Assembly: GCA_031292515.1 (NCBI GenBank)
Contig: JARLGZ010000034.1
Location: 62,001-126,000, forward strand
From: Puia sp.
Lineage (GTDB): Bacteria; Bacteroidota; Bacteroidia; Chitinophagales; Chitinophagaceae
Direction: 5' to 3'
Length of the DNA stretch: 64,000 nt
Shown: one piece after another, positions 46,234-53,783 of the stretch
Position numbering within the stretch: the first letter of the stretch is position 1
Layout: every line of letters starts with the position of its first letter
Program-made: the position numbers and the translations under genes
Notes under the pieces: generated by a model
The model's database searches: none
Seen by the model: only the letters and a program-made list of their open reading frames with translations
What the model was told of the DNA's origin: nothing

Positions 46234-46794
46234 GTGAAGCTCTATATTAAGAATATGGTCTGCAGCCGTTGCAAAATGGTGGTAAAGGCAGAACTCGAAA
46301 AAGCCGGTCTGCAACCATTGACAATCGACCTCGGAGAAATCGAACTCGCAGCACCGCCGACGAAGACACAATTGGAAAATATCGGCAACTCCCTCGGGAA
46401 ATTGGGTTTCGAATTGATAGATGACAAAAAGAGCCGCCTCATCGGACAGATCAAGACCCTGATCATAAAATGGGTCCATCACTCCGGCAAACCCATCGCA
46501 GAAAATCTATCCGGTTACCTGTCCGCGCACCTGCATTACGGGTATACCCACCTGAGCAACCTGTTTTCAGAAGTTGAAGGCACGACGATCGAAAAATTCT
46601 TCATCGCCCAAAAAATAGAACGGGCCAAAGAACTACTGGTCTACGACGAACTCTCTTTATCGGAGATCGCCGATTCCCTGGGATACAGCAGCGTGGCCCA
46701 TCTCTCCGCCCAATTTAAAAAGACCACAGGCCTCACACCCAGCTACTACAAATCATTGAAAGACCATAAACGAAAGAATATCGAAGACTTGTAA
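46234..46794 (+). CDS. AraC-family regulator with N-terminal HMA-like domain
   Basis: The start is GTG at 46234; the nearest ATG (46223) is in another frame. Residues 1-75 resemble a heavy-metal-associated (HMA) domain: MKLYIKNMVCSRCKMVVKAELEKAGL, with cysteines C10 and C13 in a CxxC pair, then the LENIGNSLGKLGFELIDD ending. Residues about 90-180 are the double helix-turn-helix of AraC proteins (LSLSEIADSLGYSSVAHLSAQFKKTTGLTPSYYKS). The protein would sense a thiol-binding metal through its HMA domain and control the adjacent HMA-MauE and His/Met-rich genes. Metal identity is inferred as copper from that context. Confidence 0.88.
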   Translation: MKLYIKNMVCSRCKMVVKAELEKAGLQPLTIDLGEIELAAPPTKTQLENIGNSLGKLGFELIDDKKSRLIGQIKTLIIKWVHHSGKPIAENLSGYLSAHLHYGYTHLSNLFSEVEGTTIEKFFIAQKIERAKELLVYDELSLSEIADSLGYSSVAHLSAQFKKTTGLTPSYYKSLKDHKRKNIEDL

Positions 46795-46846
46795 ATTATA
46801 TAAACACTTCCTAAAATCGTATAACACCCCCTTCGCCCCGTCTCCT

Positions 46847-46854
46847 TAACTTTG
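46847..46854 (+). promoter_or_regulatory. -7 element almost touching the HMA-MauE start codon
   Basis: TAACTTTG matches TAnnTTTG exactly and ends 4 bp before the ATG at 46859. Transcription would start at or within a few bases of the ATG, giving a leaderless or near-leaderless mRNA. No -33 TTTG is visible at the normal spacing. Confidence 0.5.
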
Positions 46855-46858
46855 TATC

Positions 46859-47653
46859 ATGACCCACGATTATACGATAACGGGCATGACCTGCACCGGT
46901 TGCCAGGCCAAAGTCCAAAAACTCCTATCCGCCGTAAATGGCATACGAAATGTCAGCATCGACCTCCCGAAAGGAGAAGCTTCGATCGAGATGGATAAAC
47001 ATGTCCCCACGCGGGACCTGCAGGCGGCTTTAAAAGACTACCCCAAATACCAGCTTGCCGGGATTCCCCATTCCCCCGGCAAACACAACGCTCCGGCAAA
47101 TGGAAAAGACCCCGCGGTGAAACAAGACGCTCCTCCCGATGATCCCGACACCAGGCCCTGGCTTTCCGTCTATAAACCCATCCTGCTCATCTTCGCATAT
47201 ATCACATTGATGTCCGTCATCGGCGGCTCTTCGGCGGGAGGATTTGACGGCAGGGCCGCCATGCGAATCTTTATGAGCGGATTCTTCCTGACCTTCTCTT
47301 TTTTCAAAATGCTGGACCTTGCCGGTTTCGCCGACAGCTATGCCAAGTACGATATCGTTGCCCGGCATTTCAAAAGCTGGGGCTATCTCTATGCCTTCAT
47401 AGAAGCCGCGCTGGGCGTCGCATTTGCTCTTAACCTGCAACCCCTCCTGGTCAACCTGATCACTTTTTTCGTCATGAGTGTCAGCATCATCGGCGTCCTG
47501 CAAAGCGTATTGAATAAGAAGAAGATCCGGTGTGCGTGTCTGGGAGCCGTCTTCAACCTGCCGATGAGCACCGTGACGATTATTGAAGATGGCCTGATGA
47601 TAGCCATGAGCGGTTTTACGATCCTCGAATTTTTACTATCGCACCCAAACTGA
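46859..47653 (+). CDS. HMA-domain plus MauE/DoxX-type membrane protein
   Basis: Residues 1-65 are a heavy-metal-associated domain (YTITGMTCTGCQAKVQKLL with C12 and C15). A polar linker leads to four hydrophobic spans of the MauE type (residues about 100-260). MauE proteins often act in redox or electron-transfer maturation, while fused HMA domains deliver copper. The 3' end lies 12 bp before the His/Met-rich outer-membrane protein. I infer a role in moving or sensing a soft metal at the inner membrane; substrate specificity is not visible. Confidence 0.85.
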   Translation: MTHDYTITGMTCTGCQAKVQKLLSAVNGIRNVSIDLPKGEASIEMDKHVPTRDLQAALKDYPKYQLAGIPHSPGKHNAPANGKDPAVKQDAPPDDPDTRPWLSVYKPILLIFAYITLMSVIGGSSAGGFDGRAAMRIFMSGFFLTFSFFKMLDLAGFADSYAKYDIVARHFKSWGYLYAFIEAALGVAFALNLQPLLVNLITFFVMSVSIIGVLQSVLNKKKIRCACLGAVFNLPMSTVTIIEDGLMIAMSGFTILEFLLSHPN

Positions 47654-47665
47654 CAAATACAAAAC

Positions 47666-49153
47666 ATGACCTCTTTTTCTGCCTTGTTAACCGCTTCCCT
47701 TTTCCTGCTCTCCGCACAGACATCCATGGCCAGTCAGCAACAGGCCCAACCCATGAACAGGAACGATACTTCCCGGCAAGACACCCTGCCAAAGAAAATG
47801 CCCGGCATGGACCAGAAAGGGGATCCAATGAACCATATGGATCACCAGCACATGAATCACCACCACATGAACATGAGCATGCCGATGGACAGCACTATGA
47901 ACATGGACATGGATATGAGCATGGATATGAGTAAGGACAGCTCTATGCGGATGTCGATGAACAGCGCCTACTCCCTCCACCTCCCCATGACCCGGAACGG
48001 CTCGGGTACATCCTGGCTGCCGGACGCCGCAACCATGAACGGCTATATGGTGCACGCAGGCGAGTGGATGTTTATGTTCCATGGAGATATTTTCCCGCGT
48101 TACAATTCCCAGGACATTTTTAAAAAGGGCAGCCGCGGCGCCTCCAAATGGGACGCCCCTGACATGCTGATGGCCATGGGACAGCGAAAGATCGGTGAAA
48201 AAGGATTGTTTCACGTGAACCTCATGCTTTCCACGGATGCCCTGGTTGCAGGCGGAAGCGGCTACCCCCTGCTCTTTCAGACCGGCGAATCCTGGCACGG
48301 CGTTCCGTTGGTAGACCGGCAGCACCCGCATGATCTCTTCTCCGAACTGTCGGTCAGCTATGCCTACGCAGTGTCAAAAAAAGTGGATGTGTTCGCTTAT
48401 GTCGGCTATCCCGGCGAGCCTGCCCTCGGCCCCGTCACCTTTATGCACCGCCCCTCCGGGATGTTCGACCCCGACGCCCCGATCGGCCATCATTGGGAAG
48501 ATGCCACCCATATCACCTTTGGCGTGGCCACCCTGGGTGTAAGGGTCGGTCAGTTCAAACTGGAAGGCTCGTCCTTCACGGGCAGGGAACCCGATGAAAA
48601 CCGCTATAATTTCGACAAACCCCGGTTCGACTCCTGGAGCAGCCGGCTCTCATTCAATCCATCCGAAAACTGGGCCCTCCAGGTATCCCATGGGTATGTC
48701 AAAAGCCCCGAAGCTCTGCGGCCCGACGAGAATGTGAATAGGACCACCGCCTCTGCCACCTATGTCTATCCTTTTACAGGCCACACCTATCTCGCCGCCA
48801 CTGCCCTATGGGGCCAGAACAAATCCGCCGGCCAGGACCCATCAAACGCCGCGCTGCTCGAAGCCACCCTGAAATGGAACCGGCTGGCGACCTATATACG
48901 CTATGAATGGGTCCAGAAATCGGTCGAAGAACTCGACCTCGATCCGGCTGTCTATGGTTTTTCGAACCCGCTATTCCCTTTGCAGGCGCTTACACTGGGA
49001 GCCGCTTACGATCTCTTCCACTTCGGCCATCTCAACGTCGCCGGAGGCGGCCAGTTGTCCGCCTACCGGCCGGCATCTCCGCTCACCGGCCTATACGGCA
49101 GTTACCCGCTGGCGGGAGAAATCTACCTGCATTTATACCCCGGTAGAATGTGA
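47666..49153 (+). CDS. His/Met-rich outer-membrane protein, probable copper binder
   Basis: After a signal peptide (ending TSMAS) residues 44-98 are made almost only of Met, His, Asp and Ser (MNHMDHQHMNHHHMNMSMPM and similar), a classic copper- or silver-binding repeat. The rest (residues 100-495) is beta-rich, with aromatic strand ends (VDVFAYVGYPGEPALGP, LSFNPSENWALQVSHGYVKSPEA, YAYAVSKK), consistent with an outer-membrane barrel. It has the general plan of CopB-type copper resistance proteins but is only loosely similar in sequence. It follows the HMA-MauE gene by 12 bp and completes the cassette. Confidence 0.8.
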   Translation: MTSFSALLTASLFLLSAQTSMASQQQAQPMNRNDTSRQDTLPKKMPGMDQKGDPMNHMDHQHMNHHHMNMSMPMDSTMNMDMDMSMDMSKDSSMRMSMNSAYSLHLPMTRNGSGTSWLPDAATMNGYMVHAGEWMFMFHGDIFPRYNSQDIFKKGSRGASKWDAPDMLMAMGQRKIGEKGLFHVNLMLSTDALVAGGSGYPLLFQTGESWHGVPLVDRQHPHDLFSELSVSYAYAVSKKVDVFAYVGYPGEPALGPVTFMHRPSGMFDPDAPIGHHWEDATHITFGVATLGVRVGQFKLEGSSFTGREPDENRYNFDKPRFDSWSSRLSFNPSENWALQVSHGYVKSPEALRPDENVNRTTASATYVYPFTGHTYLAATALWGQNKSAGQDPSNAALLEATLKWNRLATYIRYEWVQKSVEELDLDPAVYGFSNPLFPLQALTLGAAYDLFHFGHLNVAGGGQLSAYRPASPLTGLYGSYPLAGEIYLHLYPGRM

Positions 49154-49214
49154 TTTTTTTTCAGGAGGGATCCCTGTATCACCGGCCAAAACCTTCCCGC
49201 AGTCTCGCCCGGCG

Positions 49215-50543
49215 CTATCCGAGGAGTTCGTTTAACCCCTCCCGGTCGAATAGGATCTGACCGATTCTCAGGTCGGACCAACCACGTCTGAGAACATATG
49301 TAAATTCAGGCTCCCGGTCTTCCAGCCTGCAATCAATATAATGAGTGCCTATCCCCTCATTTCCCGGTGCAATTACCGGCACATTTCCCGGCGAAGCAGG
49401 GTTGGGGCTCTCTTTTGCCGGAGGGAGCATTTCTCTTAACTGATAAAGATGTGTCGAGATAAAGAAATAGGAATGCAAAAATTTCGTCAGCCCGGTTACG
49501 GCGGTCGCCGATATCGCCAACGCGTCTTCGGGGTTCGTCCCCCTGAACAATTCATCGAAGACCGCAAAACAGGCCTTTCCGCTGCGAGCCGCTTCCACCA
49601 CGCTTTTCAAGGTCTTTATTTCAGACATAAAGTGGCTGTACCCGCTTTTCAAATCATCCTGCAGGTCGATCGATATGGAAATATATCCGAAGAACGGAAG
49701 CTCGCAGCGCCCGGCCGGCACCGCCAACCCTAAATGCGCCAGGACTACACAGATACCCAGCGCTTTTAACAAGGTCGATTTCCCGGACATATTCGGCCCC
49801 GTGAGCAGGTTCACACGCTCCGTCGCTAACAGGTCGTTCTTTACAGGATCTTTTATAAGCGGATGATAGAACCGGCTAAGAGATAACCCGCCATCGCTAA
49901 ATACGGGAAATACGAACCGATGCCGGAGGATTCCTTTCGAAATGGAGAGATACGCCTCGAACAGGAAGAAGTCGCTCCAGAAGGCAGCCAACTCACCTCG
50001 CCGTATCTTCACCGCAAGAAATTCCCGCAGCCCGGTCATCTCGCCGATTCCGAATCCACGCCTGCCGGCAATAGCCTGGTATTTCACTACATCGAGTTCC
50101 GAAAGGAACCGCTTACAGTTCCGCAGTCGCAGGCCGAAAGAAGCAGGGAATAGCCCCTCCTCTATGGAAGAGAACCAGGATCGATGAAGCTTGTAAAAGA
50201 ACAGTACCAGCAGAGCGAGCCTCCCGCTTTCCCGCTTCCTTGCCCGGGCGGCAAAAAACCAATACATTTTTAAAGAGAGACCGGACAACCCCGGACCACG
50301 ACTTTGCAGTTCCTCCAGCCAGCCATACACTTCACTGAATTCAGATCTGTGATAAGAGAACACCGCCTGCAACGCCGGGTTGTCAACCAGGTTCCGCAGG
50401 ATCTCCTGCCGCACCATGACTTCCTCCACCGACCCGGGGAAACCGGTCAGCAGCCCGATCAGGGCATCCCTCGAAAACTCATTTTGCACAGAGTCGAAAA
50501 GCGGGATGATCTCCTCACTGAAATGAAGATCCTGGATATGCAT
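49215..50543 (-). CDS. MutS-like ATPase lacking the mismatch-binding domain
   Basis: The C-terminal 200 residues are a MutS ATPase: Walker A GPNMSGKST (249-257), the D/E-rich SEIKTL and Walker B AVFDELFRGTN near 337, then THLYQL. The N-terminal part is only about 240 residues and lacks the mismatch-binding domain I, but has the helical clamp-like region (EEVMVRQEILRNL, residues 40-52). Such truncated MutS homologues are common in Bacteroidota and not equal to MutS1. An extra loop (about residues 384-409) follows the ATPase core. DNA-related function is likely; the substrate is unknown. Confidence 0.85.
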   Translation of the reverse strand: MHIQDLHFSEEIIPLFDSVQNEFSRDALIGLLTGFPGSVEEVMVRQEILRNLVDNPALQAVFSYHRSEFSEVYGWLEELQSRGPGLSGLSLKMYWFFAARARKRESGRLALLVLFFYKLHRSWFSSIEEGLFPASFGLRLRNCKRFLSELDVVKYQAIAGRRGFGIGEMTGLREFLAVKIRRGELAAFWSDFFLFEAYLSISKGILRHRFVFPVFSDGGLSLSRFYHPLIKDPVKNDLLATERVNLLTGPNMSGKSTLLKALGICVVLAHLGLAVPAGRCELPFFGYISISIDLQDDLKSGYSHFMSEIKTLKSVVEAARSGKACFAVFDELFRGTNPEDALAISATAVTGLTKFLHSYFFISTHLYQLREMLPPAKESPNPASPGNVPVIAPGNEGIGTHYIDCRLEDREPEFTYVLRRGWSDLRIGQILFDREGLNELLG

Positions 50544-50610
50544 CCTTAAATATACGTCCCACCGGCCTTACTATACGCCCGGCCCTCGTTTCCGCCTGCC
50601 AAAAAAAAGC

Positions 50611-50643
50611 AAAAAAAAATCCCGTCGGTATCACCAACAGGAT
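50611..50643 (-). terminator. Intrinsic terminator of the HU gene
   Basis: On the minus strand ATCCTGTTGGT pairs with ACCGACGGGAT across 11 bp (two G-T pairs) around the loop GAT and runs into nine T residues. It is 26 bp after the HU stop codon. It also lies just upstream of the MutS-like gene start, insulating the two. Confidence 0.9.
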
Positions 50644-50668
50644 CTTTTCTTCGTATCAGGCTATCCCG

Positions 50669-50938
50669 TTATACTTTAGAAGACAGGGTAGCGCCGGCTT
50701 TGAACTTTGCTACTTTTTTGGCCTTGATCTTGATCGTCGCGCCCGTTTGCGGATTACGACCGGTGCGTGCCGCTCTCTTGGATACCGAGAAGGTTCCAAA
50801 ACCCACCAGGGTCACTTTTGCTCCCTTTTTGAGGGTCTTAGCTACCGAGTCCGTAAAGGAATCGAGGGCTGCAGTGGCCTGCTTCTTGGAGATGCCGGCA
50901 TCTCCTGCGATCTTGTCGATTAATTCGGCTTTGTTCAT
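50669..50938 (-). CDS. hup: HU-family DNA-binding protein
   Basis: HU proteins are small dimeric nucleoid proteins that bend DNA. The 89-residue sequence has the standard order: MNKAELIDKIAGDAGISKKQATAALDSF, TVAKTLKKGAKVTLVGFGTFSV, then RAARTGRNPQTGATIKIKAKKVAKFKAGATL. RNPQTG (residues 60-65) is the beta-arm DNA-intercalating motif, with the key proline present. It is monocistronic and ends with a strong terminator at 50611. Confidence 0.97.
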   Translation of the reverse strand: MNKAELIDKIAGDAGISKKQATAALDSFTDSVAKTLKKGAKVTLVGFGTFSVSKRAARTGRNPQTGATIKIKAKKVAKFKAGATLSSKV

Positions 50939-51339
50939 TGTTATACTTTTTTTGGGTTAGTCAATCGGGGATAAAAATACGATTTTCCCGTTTCCGGCGT
51001 AATTTATTCGTCTTTTCCTGGCCTTTTTTTACCTGAAATCAGCCGCCCGGCCCCGGATCTCCCAGTCACCAGTTCAATTGTGACCGGAGCGCATTGCGGC
51101 GCCAACCCTTGCCTGCAGCGATCTTTGCGCATCTCCTGTCTCCTTCCGAAACCCCGGGCCGCACCCCTCGCATAGCGAAGGCCCGGCTTGGAAAGCTCCT
51201 CTTAAAAAAGCAACCGGCCGGGAACAGGACCCTCAAATTTCCACACCCGGACGCAAACCGCTCCCCAACCGGCCGCAGTCGGGACCGTGGCACGCTTTTT
51301 TAATCACCTGTACTATTACTTCATTTAAATCAAAAAAAC
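50939..51339. other. Gene-free gap between HU and DUF1328 genes
   Basis: I see no gene. The left part is the leftward HU promoter region. The middle (51060-51300) is GC-rich and open in two frames, but the predicted peptides have no family features and run opposite each other, so I treat them as chance. No structured RNA or tRNA is apparent. Confidence 0.4.
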
Positions 51340-51522
51340 ATGCTACGCTGGACGGTTATCTTCCTTGTAATAGCCATTATTGCAGGGATATTTGGTTTCT
51401 TTGGCATCGCTGCCGGTGCAGCTTCCATCGCCAAAGTGTTATTCTTCATCTTTATCGTATTGTTCGTCATATCCATGATTTCCGGCAGGAGAGGAGTGAG
51501 CGGTACCTCCGACATCCCTTGA
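51340..51522 (+). CDS. DUF1328-family small membrane protein
   Basis: The 60-residue protein has two membrane helices: [22 protein letters not shown] and [23 protein letters not shown]. The starting MLRWTVIFL and the [17 protein letters not shown] motifs are typical of DUF1328 (YtjA family), tiny proteins often expressed under stress and near DUF883- or CsbD-type genes. Function is unknown. Confidence 0.9.
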   Translation: MLRWTVIFLVIAIIAGIFGFFGIAAGAASIAKVLFFIFIVLFVISMISGRRGVSGTSDIP

Positions 51523-51543
51523 TGGATAAAAACCATTAACTCC

Positions 51544-51592
51544 GGGGCGCCCCTCTGTTTGCAAAAGCACAGGGGATGCCCTCTTTTCTTTC
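51544..51592 (+). terminator. Possible terminator after the DUF1328 gene
   Basis: GGGC-G-CCCC-TC-TGT pairs with ACA-GGGG-AT-GCCC around a loop of about ten nucleotides, with small internal bulges, followed by TCTTTTCTTT. The bulges lower confidence. Confidence 0.45.
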
Positions 51593-51657
51593 GACCCCAT
51601 CACCCATCCTCGTTCAGCCGCGATCTCCTATCTTCGCAGTCAAAGCCAGCCTGCCTC

Positions 51658-52008
51658 ATGCTAAGGGACATCGACAACTATTTCCTGCAGAAAGACGAGC
51701 CCGTGAAAAGCTATTTACTGGCCATGAGGGATCTTCTCCTGCGGCACGACAAAAACATCACCGAAGCCTGGAAATACGGAATGCCATTCTACTGTTACAA
51801 AGAGAAGATGTTTTGCTATCTGTGGACACATAAAAAATACGAACAGCCTTACCTGGGCATCGTCGAAGGCGAACGGATCCATCACCCGCTGCTGATCAGT
51901 GAAAAACGCGCAAGAATGAAAATCCTGCTGCTTGATCCCGAAAAGGACATTCCCCTCAAAACCATCAAGACGATCCTAAAAGAAGCACTGTCGGTATATA
52001 AGACCTGA
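51658..52008 (+). CDS. DUF1801 family protein
   Basis: Starting at ATG 51658, the protein has 116 residues and reads MLRDIDNYFLQKDEPVKSYLLAMRDLLLRHDKNITEAWKYGMPFYCYKEKMFCYL; WKYGMPFYCYKEKMFCYL corresponds to the DUF1801 core. TATCTTCG at 51629, one base off TAnnTTTG, may be its promoter. DUF1801 proteins are small cytoplasmic proteins without an assigned role, some linked to stress or iron. The longer in-frame extension from 51559 lacks protein-like composition. Confidence 0.8.
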   Translation: MLRDIDNYFLQKDEPVKSYLLAMRDLLLRHDKNITEAWKYGMPFYCYKEKMFCYLWTHKKYEQPYLGIVEGERIHHPLLISEKRARMKILLLDPEKDIPLKTIKTILKEALSVYKT

Positions 52009-52090
52009 TTGATCGGATCATCGTCACGAATTTCCCGGACGGGTCGGCACATGGAAACGCCTGCTGCAAAAAATCATTCCGGCGCCTTTC

Positions 52091-52153
52091 CTCAACTATC
52101 AGGCTATAAAAGCAGCGATCGCCAGCCCGGTCAAAGCACTGAAAAATGAATAA
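52091..52153 (+). pseudogene. Remnant of an FtsX/MacB-type ABC permease C-terminus
   Basis: A short frame ends LNYQAIKAAIASPVKALKNE then TAA. That ending is close to the conserved C-terminus of Bacteroidota MacB/FtsX-like permeases (usually Q.IKAA..NPVKSLR.E). The frame is open only from 52016, no other permease features lie upstream, and the rest of the gene is missing. I read it as the last 20 codons of a deleted permease gene. The fragment is short, so chance similarity cannot be excluded. Confidence 0.5.
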
Positions 52154-52220
52154 AACGATATTGAAAACAGCCGCCCGGAAACCAGGCTCTGCCACGGGTA
52201 AACTGAATATATGAGGAAAC

Positions 52221-52901
52221 TCAATTGGAGCCGGCGGTTTTGCTCAGCAGCTGGTTCAAACCGGCCTCCAGTTGCAGGGACTTCGGTATCAGCACCTGGT
52301 CCTCGATCAAAGCATGCACACGGAGATCCTGCTCAAAGGTCTGCAACTGCGTAATCAAAATGCGGTAGAGCGATGCATTCGTAGTCGGAGGCTCATACAA
52401 CCCTATCGTCTGCCGGATATCCTTCAGCTCATCCTCGGTATCGTGATGGTCTGCCAGGAACGCAGAAATGGAATACCGCTGGCGGGTAAGTATGAATTCA
52501 GATAGAGCGTCGGACGCCCCGGAAGCACGCTGTAACAAAACAATATAAGGCAGCAGTTCCGTCTCTTCCGCCCTGATATGCGCGGTAAGATCCCGGCAAT
52601 ACCGCTGAAAAAAGTTTTGCAGGGCGGCCAGGATCGGATGATGAGAAGTATATAGACCCGAAAGCAGGAAGATGCTCTGCTCTATTTCGGGCAGCTTTTT
52701 CTGAAGATAAAACACATGCGTCCGCTGGATATAGTCCACGATCAGATCCACGGGAAATGGATCGAAGGCCGACGCACAAAACGGCTTTTCCTCAAAGGCA
52801 CGCAGCAATTCCGCTATAAACTCTTTGTTTATGCCTGTCAGCGCGGGATGAATTGTGTAACGCTGCATCACCTGTGGAAAAAAATCACTGTTTTCGGGCA
52901 T
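52221..52901 (-). CDS. Hemerythrin-like iron protein, RIC/YtfE-like
   Basis: Starting at ATG 52901 (226 residues), the protein is all-helical with histidines and acidic residues in hemerythrin-like places: YIQRTHVFYLQKKLPEI, YTSHHPIL, HIRAEETELLPYI, FLADHHDTEDELKDIR and VHALIEDQVLIPKSL. This is the order of ligands in the di-iron domain of RIC (YtfE/ScdA), which repairs iron-sulfur clusters after nitrosative or oxidative damage. The N-terminal DUF542 with its CxxH motif is missing; a region of 50 residues without it takes its place. An upstream TTG in frame (52928) is a weaker start. Confidence 0.75.
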   Translation of the reverse strand: MPENSDFFPQVMQRYTIHPALTGINKEFIAELLRAFEEKPFCASAFDPFPVDLIVDYIQRTHVFYLQKKLPEIEQSIFLLSGLYTSHHPILAALQNFFQRYCRDLTAHIRAEETELLPYIVLLQRASGASDALSEFILTRQRYSISAFLADHHDTEDELKDIRQTIGLYEPPTTNASLYRILITQLQTFEQDLRVHALIEDQVLIPKSLQLEAGLNQLLSKTAGSN

Positions 52902-52941
52902 GGTAATCCTTTGTAACCCCGGTAACAAGCTCCGGGGGATC

Positions 52942-52949
52942 CAAATTTA
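52942..52949 (-). promoter_or_regulatory. -7 element for the RIC-like gene
   Basis: On the minus strand TAAATTTG matches TAnnTTTG exactly and lies 40 bp upstream of the ATG at 52901. This supports that start over the TTG at 52928, which would be almost at the transcription start. Confidence 0.5.
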
Positions 52950-52986
52950 TAAAAAAATTATGTAAAAAGGCTAGATTCGTTTTGCC

Positions 52987-53715
52987 ATGAGTAAATCACG
53001 ATCCGCCTTCTTTCCTTTTCTGCCCACTATCGTGCCGTTCGTCTCCTGTGCGATATCGCTATTGTCGGGTATCGTCCTGCTCCTGTCCTGCCATGACATG
53101 GACACGAAAGGAACCACTCCTTCACCGGGACCGGCAGGACCAACGATTCGAAACTCTCCGGCATCCACGCCGGCCCCCATCTACTATACCGTGGTGAAAT
53201 CCCTCCCCCACGATACAAACGCCTTCACGGAAGGTCTATTGGCACACGATGGCCGGCTCTTCGAAAGTACGGGACACACGGATCCCTATCCACAATCCCT
53301 CTCTCTATTCGGAGAGATCGATCCCCGAAACGCCAGGATCCTGACAAAAGCGGAAATCGATAAGGACAAATACTTCGGGGAGGGCATCGCCTTTTTAAAG
53401 GGCCGGATCTACCAACTGACCAATACGACAAAAATTGGCTTCATCTATGACGCCTCCTCCTTCAGGAAACTGGGCGAGTTCCATTATGACAGCGACGGAT
53501 GGGGATTGACCACAAACGGATCTTATCTTATCATGAGCGATGGATCAAGCCAACTGACCTACCGGGATCCCATCACTTTCAAAACCATAAAAACGCTCGC
53601 CGTCTCCGATCAAAACGGCCCCGTAAAACGATTAAATGAACTGGAGCTCATAAACGGCTCCGTCTATGCCAACCTTTGGCTGACAGAATCTATATTAATA
53701 TTTACCATAATGTGA
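52987..53715 (+). CDS. Glutaminyl-peptide cyclotransferase lipoprotein, C-terminally truncated
   Basis: The enzyme family cyclises N-terminal Gln to pyroglutamate in exported proteins, on a five-bladed propeller. Here a lipoprotein signal (IVLLLSC, cysteine near residue 35) precedes YTVVKSLPHDTNAFTEGLLAHDGRLFESTGH, KYFGEGIAFLKGRIYQLT, GWGLTTNGSYLIMSDGSSQLTYRDP and NELELINGSVYANLWLTESI, all family motifs. The protein then stops (ESILIFTIM-TGA), about 70 residues before the usual end, so the final propeller blade is missing. The DNA after the stop is AT-rich and carries none of it. It may be inactive or recently truncated. Confidence 0.8.
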   Translation: MSKSRSAFFPFLPTIVPFVSCAISLLSGIVLLLSCHDMDTKGTTPSPGPAGPTIRNSPASTPAPIYYTVVKSLPHDTNAFTEGLLAHDGRLFESTGHTDPYPQSLSLFGEIDPRNARILTKAEIDKDKYFGEGIAFLKGRIYQLTNTTKIGFIYDASSFRKLGEFHYDSDGWGLTTNGSYLIMSDGSSQLTYRDPITFKTIKTLAVSDQNGPVKRLNELELINGSVYANLWLTESILIFTIM

Positions 53716-53783
53716 TTGTTTTCATGTTAATTCCTTTATTTTGTTCCGCAAAATAATCTTGGAATCAACGAACGGAACAAAGT

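Noticed and set aside
47687-48331. His/Val-rich minus-strand frame opposite the His/Met-rich protein
   Set aside because: Its HVHVH-like runs are the reverse complement of the ATG/CAT codons for Met and His in the real gene.
51066-51303. Small opposing frames in the HU-DUF1328 gap
   Set aside because: They overlap each other, are GC-driven and show no family feature.
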